Assembly (NCBI GenBank): GCA_937927725.1
Contig: CALBSE010000012.1
Coordinates: 21,162 to 85,161, forward strand
Source: an uncultured Actinomycetes bacterium
Lineage (GTDB): Bacteria; Actinomycetota; Acidimicrobiia; Acidimicrobiales; Acidimicrobilacustridaceae
Direction: 5' to 3'
Length of the DNA: 64,000 nt
Positions 59,492 through 64,000 of the stretch are shown here, one piece after another. Under the pieces are notes generated by a model. The model was given only the letters and a program-made list of their open reading frames with translations. It was not told the DNA's origin and made no database searches. The number at the start of each line of letters is the position of its first letter. Positions within the stretch are counted from its first letter, which is position 1. The position numbers were made by a program, and so were the translations under genes.

Positions 59492-60577
59492 TCAGGCGAA
59501 CTTCGAGGCGAGCCACTCGCGGCCGTCATCGATGGAGCTTTGCGGCAAGGAGAAGTGGTCGTCGTTGGCGTACGACTTCACATCGATGTCGCCGCCAAGT
59601 GCTTTCACTGCATCGACATAACCGTGTTGCCAGGTGAGCGGGCAAGGCCCGTTCGGGTCTTGTTCGTCGATCAGCACAAGCACAGGAGCAATGGGCTTCT
59701 TGAGCGTGGCGGAAGCTTCGGTGAACGCCTGCATCCACGCGCCCAACTTCGTGGTGTCGACGGCCATGACCTGACCTTCGTGTTTGTAAGCGCGCTCGAG
59801 TGTGTCATTGAGGTGATGAATTCCCTGCACGTTCCAACCCTGTTCGAAGACGCGCTTGCCGACATCGGTGAAAACGTCATCGAGCGACAACGTGTCGGGG
59901 AACGCGGTGACCATTGCCGCAAGGATCATGAACAAGTGGCCGTCGGGAGGAATGTCGGTACCGCCAAGCGCGGAACCAAGTCCAGGCAACTTCAATCCGA
60001 TGATCGGAACACCGGGAGACATTCCGACTGCGCCGACAATTTCGAGATCTCCGTAATCGGAAGCGTCGAGTTCCACCGCGGCCGCTGCGGTGCCGCCACC
60101 TTGTGACCAACCGATAACGCCGAATCGCGTTCCGGCGCCAACATTCAACTCTCGTGCAGCATGAACGATCGTGACCGCGTCGATCGCGTTCGTGCGATTC
60201 ACGGTGTACTGATGAATGCCGGGGGTGCCGAGGCCTTGGTAGTCCGTGGCAACGACAACCCAGTCGTCGTCGATGAACTTCTGCACTCCGGGAACGCCGT
60301 AATCAATCTGCGTGGTGCTGCCGGGGGTGAAATAGAGAGTGAGTTCTCGAGCAGGATCGGGTTGCGCTGAGGGACACGCAGCATCGCCAATGCCCGTGGT
60401 GCCGTGGGCCCACGACATCACACGACGATTCTCACCGGCGCCAGCGGGTGCAATGACGAGACCCGAAGAGGTGGTGGCCACGCCGTGGAGGTCGTGCGAG
60501 TGGTACACGATCTTGTAGGCGACGGCTCCCTTGACCGATGTTGCAATTTCTTCTTTGGAGATCAAAACATCAGTCAT
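59492..60577 (-). CDS. Secretory-lipase-family (PF03583-like) alpha/beta hydrolase
   Basis: A 361-residue hydrolase with GVIGWSQGGG as nucleophile elbow, MSWAHGTTG as oxyanion-region motif (with a Cys in DAACPSAQP, as in this lipase family), and likely Asp and His in LVLIDEQDP and ANDDHFSLP. Typical members are secreted, but no signal peptide is seen at this start. The ATG at 60575-60577 has GAGGAT a few bases upstream. The frame stays open another 170 codons upstream without protein-like content. It is divergent from the TetR-like gene at 60737, which may control it. Confidence 0.83.
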   Translation of the reverse strand: MTDVLISKEEIATSVKGAVAYKIVYHSHDLHGVATTSSGLVIAPAGAGENRRVMSWAHGTTGIGDAACPSAQPDPARELTLYFTPGSTTQIDYGVPGVQKFIDDDWVVVATDYQGLGTPGIHQYTVNRTNAIDAVTIVHAARELNVGAGTRFGVIGWSQGGGTAAAAVELDASDYGDLEIVGAVGMSPGVPIIGLKLPGLGSALGGTDIPPDGHLFMILAAMVTAFPDTLSLDDVFTDVGKRVFEQGWNVQGIHHLNDTLERAYKHEGQVMAVDTTKLGAWMQAFTEASATLKKPIAPVLVLIDEQDPNGPCPLTWQHGYVDAVKALGGDIDVKSYANDDHFSLPQSSIDDGREWLASKFA

Positions 60578-60723
60578 GGGAATCCTCGCTAGTGGCTGAC
60601 CAGAAGGGGCGAAACCAGAAGGCCGCCGCTTCGAAAAGCCTACGACTGACGCAGGCCCGGGAACGAACCCCCGAAGATCGGCCAGCGCCGGGAAGCACTT
60701 CAGCGGCGCGTCTCTAGGTTTCG

Positions 60724-60736
60724 TAGAGTGCTGCTC
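60724..60736 (+). promoter_or_regulatory. Leaderless -10 box, TetR-like gene
   Basis: TAGAGT, then seven bases, then the ATG at 60737. It decides this start over a GTG at 60728. Confidence 0.45.
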
Positions 60737-61321
60737 ATGAGTGGCGAGAGGAAGCCTCGGGTAGTCGCGGCCCAGGCGAAGATCATCTTGATCGAGGCGA
60801 CGATCAGCCTGTTGCGCGAGATCCCGGTAACCGAACTCTCGACCCGCAAAATCGAAGCACGAGCTGACCTCGACCGTCGGGCCATCACCCGTCAGTTCGG
60901 CGGCGAACTTGGGTTGTTTATGGCGACACTCGAAGAGCTGAACCGTCGAGCGCTTGAACGCTTTCAATCGATGCCGGCTGACTCCACCCAGTTCTTGGGC
61001 GAAGAACTGAAAATGCGTGCTGATCTGCTCGCATTTCTCATTCTTTCCGGGGTCGACACCGAGCGGCTGAAAGAAATCAATTCCTCGCTGCAAAGTGAGC
61101 AGGAGTTCATGCGGCGATTTGGCAACGACGCCGAAGTTCCGCCGGTGATTCGCGACGCGCTTCTTGTGATACTTCAGGCGCTCACTCTTTCGCGATCGTT
61201 CTTTGGAGCAACGTCAGCGCGTAATACGCCCGAAAATGCTCTGGTGGTTTTCAAGATGATTCAGTACCTCGGGTCGATCGCGCCGGACCTTCCCCAGATC
61301 TTGGGTCTTGAAGAGAAGTAA
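60737..61321 (+). CDS. TetR-family regulator
   Basis: A 194-residue protein with an N-terminal TetR-like helix-turn-helix (about 10-55: KIILIEATISLLRE, LSTRKIEARADLDRRAITRQFG in key parts STRKIEARADLD and ITRQFGG). The C-terminal helical domain is unclassified. The recognition helix reads DRRAITRQF instead of the common xxLYxHF, a divergent form. It is divergent from the lipase gene with 159 bases between starts, the classical layout for local control. No perfect palindrome was recognised between them. Confidence 0.8.
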   Translation: MSGERKPRVVAAQAKIILIEATISLLREIPVTELSTRKIEARADLDRRAITRQFGGELGLFMATLEELNRRALERFQSMPADSTQFLGEELKMRADLLAFLILSGVDTERLKEINSSLQSEQEFMRRFGNDAEVPPVIRDALLVILQALTLSRSFFGATSARNTPENALVVFKMIQYLGSIAPDLPQILGLEEK

Positions 61322-61407
61322 TTCGAGAGGCGGGTACGCCTGTGCCCCTTCGTAGATGGCGCCCGAATGGGACGGGCAGCAATAGGGCTGGGGACTGCAT
61401 CTCTCAC

Positions 61408-61419
61408 TAACCTGTCGAG
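61408..61419 (+). promoter_or_regulatory. Leaderless -10 box, repeat-protein gene 1
   Basis: TAACCT, then GTCGAG, then the ATG at 61420. Confidence 0.45.
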
Positions 61420-62637
61420 ATGCCGAAATCGTTGACCGTCACTGCTCGCGCCGCACTTGTCGTAGCGGCAACTCTCGCTCTGGTTGCGTTTGCATCACCG
61501 GTGAACGCCGCAATCGACAGCGCAACTGTGGTTCCCACCCCAAGCCTGCCGCATGGTGGCTTCACTTCAGTTTCTTGTGTGTCGGCATCCTCGTGTGTTG
61601 CGGTGGGCGCTACCGATAACGGTGTTAATTCACAAACATTGGCGGCATCGTGGGATGGAGTTGCGTGGGTCGCCATCGCGACTCCGACAACTAGCGGCGC
61701 GGATGATCAGTTGCTGTCCGTTTCGTGTGTCAGCGCAAGTTGGTGCATGGCGGTCGGTTCGATATTTGATGGTTCAACCAACCAGATGAATGCAATGGTG
61801 TGGGACGGAGTGAACTGGTCAACAGTTACGATCCCGACGCTCGGGGCCGGTGACTTCTCTGTCATGGCTGTCTCCTGTGTTTCCTCGAGTTGGTGCATCG
61901 CCGTCGGCTGGTTCGATACCGGATCGGGCGCGCAAACGTTGATCATGACGTGGAACGGCACGAGTTGGTCGTCCAGTGCCGGGCCCAATGCCAGTAGCGG
62001 AGGAAGTTCCTTGAACTCCATCTCATGCTCGTCGACGACCTCCTGCATGGCGGTCGGTAGTTCGCAAGGTGGACCGGGACTCGAAACTTTTGCGCTGTCA
62101 TGGAATGGATCGGCTTGGTCGGTCGTACAGAGTCCAAACGTGGCGTTGTCTCTCAATCAACTTGTCGCGGTTTCCTGCGCGAGCGCCTCGTTTTGCGTGG
62201 CGACTGGGTGGACAAGCAGCACACCGGATCAGACGCTGGTCATGAACTGGGACGGAACGGCCTGGACAATTCAGAACAGCCCCAGTCCCGGCACGTTTTG
62301 GTCGTATCTGTTCGGGGTTTCCTGCGCGAACGCAACATCGTGTGTTGCCGTCGGTCGATTCAGTTCCACTGGCACCGAGGACGAGAGCCTGGCCATCAGT
62401 TGGGATGGCAACGCATGGTCGACAGTGACAACGCCGAACGCCGGTGGAGCAAGCCCTCGTCTCGCTGGCGTGTCGTGCATCAGCGGCGTCTCGTGCACCG
62501 CCGTTGGCAGATTTTACGATGGGATTCAGGACCAACCGTTAGTGGTCTCAATGGTTGGTCCGGAACCGGCGCCGACAACGACAACGACGTCGACAACGGC
62601 ATCAAGCGACCCCGTCGTGCCGGCATTCACGGGGTGA
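61420..62637 (+). CDS. Exported beta-propeller-like repeat protein with C-terminal PAFTG (copy 1)
   Basis: A 405-residue exported protein. The signal peptide ends near SPVNA. Seven repeats of about 50 residues follow, each of the form L-x-x-VSC-x6-C-x-AVG ... SWDG-x-xW, with two Cys per repeat. This suggests a seven-bladed propeller with one disulfide per blade. A short Thr-rich linker leads to the end SSDPVVPAFTG. The last blade ends in MVGPEPAP rather than a Trp. A tandem paralogue starts 118 bases downstream. It is probably an extracellular binding or adhesion protein; no enzymatic motif was seen. Confidence 0.82.
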   Translation: MPKSLTVTARAALVVAATLALVAFASPVNAAIDSATVVPTPSLPHGGFTSVSCVSASSCVAVGATDNGVNSQTLAASWDGVAWVAIATPTTSGADDQLLSVSCVSASWCMAVGSIFDGSTNQMNAMVWDGVNWSTVTIPTLGAGDFSVMAVSCVSSSWCIAVGWFDTGSGAQTLIMTWNGTSWSSSAGPNASSGGSSLNSISCSSTTSCMAVGSSQGGPGLETFALSWNGSAWSVVQSPNVALSLNQLVAVSCASASFCVATGWTSSTPDQTLVMNWDGTAWTIQNSPSPGTFWSYLFGVSCANATSCVAVGRFSSTGTEDESLAISWDGNAWSTVTTPNAGGASPRLAGVSCISGVSCTAVGRFYDGIQDQPLVVSMVGPEPAPTTTTTSTTASSDPVVPAFTG

Positions 62638-62755
62638 GCCGCTACTTCATTGCTGCAGCGGTTCTTTCGCCGGGCGGCGCTGATCGCAGTAGCCACTAGG
62701 GTTTCACTGTCGTCCGGCAAAGGGCCTCTCGGCGTTGACTTTCGGAGATTCTCGG

Positions 62756-63829
62756 ATGATTCGCAGATCCGCTCTCGCACTGTTCGCGGTACTAGCGATT
62801 GTGCTGGGTTACGTCGTCGTGGCCTCACCGACCGGCGCGCTGATTGATGGTGCGGTAGTAGTGCCGAACCCCAACACCGGCTCTGATAGCAACGTTCTGA
62901 ATTCGGTGTCGTGTGTGACCGTGTCTTCGTGTATCGCTGTTGGCACCTACTACAGCGGTTCTTCGGAGCAGACGTTGGTGTTGCAATGGGATGGCGCGAG
63001 TTGGACGAAACTCGATAGCCCCAACTCGGGCTCTGATAACAACTTTCTGTACTCGGTGTCGTGTGTGACGGTGTCTTCGTGTTTTGCCGTCGGCTCCTAC
63101 CTCAATGGTTCTGTGTATCAGACGTTGGTGTTGAAATGGGATGGCACGAGTTGGACGAAACTTGACAGTCCCAACCCCGGCCCGTGGAATGGCACCAACG
63201 GCCTGTCCTCGGTGTCGTGTGTGACGGTGTCTTCGTGTTTTGCCGTCGGCTCCTACTCCAATGGTTCTGTGTATCAGTCGTTGGTGTTGCAATGGGATGG
63301 CGCGAGTTGGATGAAACTTGACAGCCCCAGCCCAGGCACAAATGGCAACGGTCTGGGGTCGGTGTCGTGTGTGTCGGTGTCTTCGTGTATTGCCGTTGGC
63401 AACTACAACGACGGCTCTGTGAACCAGTCGTTGGTGTTGAGTTGGGACGGCGCGAGTTGGACGAAACCTGACAGCCCCAACCCCGGCTCGGGGGACAACG
63501 TTCTGATTTCGGTGTCGTGCGTGACGACCACTTTGTGTGTCGCCGTCGGCTACGACTACATCGGTTCTGCGAACGCGACGCTCTTAGTGCAATGGGATGG
63601 CACGAGTTGGACGAAACTCGACAGCCCCAGCCCCGGTTCGATTGACAATTCTCTCAACTCGGTGTCGTGTGTGTCGGCGTCTTCGTGTATCGCCGTCGGT
63701 TACTACTTCACCGGTTCCGTCGCTCCGACGTTGCTGATGTCCTTGACTGGCCCTGAACCACCAACAACGACAACAACCCCGCCAACGACCACGTCGTCGG
63801 ATCCAGTGGCACCAGCATTCACTGGCTGA
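62756..63829 (+). CDS. Exported beta-propeller-like repeat protein with C-terminal PAFTG (copy 2)
   Basis: A 357-residue paralogue of the preceding protein with six repeats of the same plan. The signature VSCVT[VT]SSC[IF]AVG and QWDGASWTKLDSP recurs almost unchanged, and the repeats are close to identical in DNA as well, which shows recent expansion. The signal peptide covers about 1-28. It ends TTSSDPVAPAFTG directly before the stop. The ATG at 62756 has GGAGATT about seven bases upstream. An ATG seven codons earlier is less likely because it would precede the hydrophobic core by too many residues. Confidence 0.83.
   Translation: MIRRSALALFAVLAIVLGYVVVASPTGALIDGAVVVPNPNTGSDSNVLNSVSCVTVSSCIAVGTYYSGSSEQTLVLQWDGASWTKLDSPNSGSDNNFLYSVSCVTVSSCFAVGSYLNGSVYQTLVLKWDGTSWTKLDSPNPGPWNGTNGLSSVSCVTVSSCFAVGSYSNGSVYQSLVLQWDGASWMKLDSPSPGTNGNGLGSVSCVSVSSCIAVGNYNDGSVNQSLVLSWDGASWTKPDSPNPGSGDNVLISVSCVTTTLCVAVGYDYIGSANATLLVQWDGTSWTKLDSPSPGSIDNSLNSVSCVSASSCIAVGYYFTGSVAPTLLMSLTGPEPPTTTTTPPTTTSSDPVAPAFTG
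62900..63725 (+). repeat. Six near-identical coding repeats of about 150 bp
   Basis: Units begin with TCGGTGTCGTGTGTGAC or a close variant (around 62903, 63054, 63210, 63359, 63510, 63660) and share the block coding QWDGxSWTKLDSP. High identity including silent positions suggests unequal crossing-over within the gene, so copy number may vary among strains. Confidence 0.8.
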
Positions 63830-63918
63830 GCGACCGAGCCGCGCGCCGAAAACTACCGAGCACTACGCGAGGATCAACACATGCGTCGCTGCGTCGGAGC
63901 GATTCGCGCCTGATGCGG

Positions 63919-63931
63919 TAGAACTCGGGCC
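63919..63931 (+). promoter_or_regulatory. Leaderless -10 box, terminal SDR gene
   Basis: TAGAAC, then TCGGGCC, then the ATG at 63932. Confidence 0.4.
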
Positions 63932-64000
63932 ATGACAACCACATTGCTCAACGGCGCATCGGTTCTGTTACTTGGCGCCACCGGGGGACTAGGCCAGGCC
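63932..64000 (+). CDS. Short-chain dehydrogenase, N-terminal fragment (cut by window)
   Basis: Only 23 codons are visible: MTTTLLNGASVLLLGATGGLGQA. The strand plus GATGGLGQA glycine motif is a Rossmann dinucleotide-binding start as in SDR or extended SDR proteins. The start is supported by the upstream TAGAAC box and the absence of a Shine-Dalgarno. Nothing can be said about the substrate. Confidence 0.7.
   Translation, partial: MTTTLLNGASVLLLGATGGLGQA

Noticed and set aside
62900..63725. CRISPR-like regular repeats
   Set aside because: The period is about 150 bp, the repeats are in one open frame with a signal peptide and stop, and the spacers are not unique sequences of 30-40 bp. They are coding repeats.
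36423..63829. Classical LPxTG sortase signals on the surface proteins
   Set aside because: The proteins stop directly after FTG. There is no hydrophobic helix or basic tail, and in-frame sequence after the stops does not encode one.
63882..63913. Ten-codon leader peptide before the last SDR gene
   Set aside because: A GAGG site precedes an ATG for a short Arg-rich peptide, but it has no run of codons typical of attenuation, and the SDR start has its own -10 box.
1..64000. tRNA, rRNA, insertion sequence, prophage or integrase genes
   Set aside because: Looked for T-loop signatures, transposase motifs, terminal inverted repeats and phage structural genes on both strands and saw none.

Overview
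The window reads as one contiguous piece of chromosome from a high-GC actinobacterium. It is most likely a member of the class Acidimicrobiia (Ilumatobacter-like), although that placement is inferred from gene content and not from a marker gene. The grounds are: three luciferase-like (probably F420- or flavin-dependent) oxidoreductases, a short-chain dehydrogenase with the insertion typical of mycofactocin-coupled enzymes, two cytochromes P450, many SDR and amidohydrolase genes, lipoprotein signal peptides with actinobacterial lipoboxes, and many start codons placed 6-7 bases after a TANNNT box, as expected for leaderless mRNAs. No rRNA, tRNA, CRISPR array, insertion sequence, integrase or phage gene was found. 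Genes are dense and only one gap exceeds 300 bases (966-1468).

Layout. 1-7.3 kb: the end of a luciferase-like oxidoreductase, a SnoaL-like protein, a divergent response regulator/GAF-histidine kinase pair, a sterol-desaturase-like hydroxylase coupled to a pantothenate-kinase-like protein, and an amidohydrolase-fold/SDR pair. 7.3-11 kb: a His-rich exported protein, then a small secreted two-repeat protein transcribed away from an OmpR-type regulator and its kinase, with TTGAG boxes between them (the same geometry as cpxP-cpxRA). 11-36 kb: mostly metabolic genes, including an alkylsulfatase, a DOPA-dioxygenase-like enzyme, a double cupin, two tandem lipoprotein alpha/beta hydrolases with an SMP-30 protein, a DEAD-box helicase, ferritin-like proteins, a cyclase, TauE/SafE with DUF1634, a patatin, a PhyH dioxygenase, a Lon-like protease domain carried on a lipoprotein, and a malate/lactate-dehydrogenase-like gene coupled to a 2-oxoglutarate oxygenase. 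36-45 kb: a surface protein, an ion-channel-like membrane protein, an orphan amino-acid-type binding protein, a three-gene flavin electron-transfer module (ferric-reductase-like protein, FMN-binding protein, ApbE), and a c-di-GMP cluster (EAL, GAF, GGDEF).

45-55 kb is a divergent catabolic island around a TetR gene whose start lies on a 23-bp perfect palindrome. One arm encodes a P450 and a D-aminoacylase-like amidohydrolase. The other encodes TetR, a zinc-type alcohol dehydrogenase, an SDR, a sulfotransferase, an alkylsulfatase-like metallo-beta-lactamase protein, a P450 lacking the ExxR glutamate, and a sugar-isomerase-like TIM barrel, nearly all overlapping by 1-4 bases. 55-64 kb: a DUF1801 protein, a mycofactocin-type SDR, a beta-helix surface protein, a MntA/HepT toxin-antitoxin pair, a lipase with a divergent TetR, two tandem repeat proteins, and the start of another SDR.

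The pattern most likely to be undescribed is shared by four otherwise different exported proteins (36423, 56847, 61420 and 62756 genes). Each ends with a Thr/Ser-rich linker followed by a terminal P-x-FTG peptide and then the stop codon, three of them as DP[IV][AV]PAFTG. This resembles a sortase pentapeptide without the membrane segment and basic tail, so it could be a C-terminal sorting or attachment tag.
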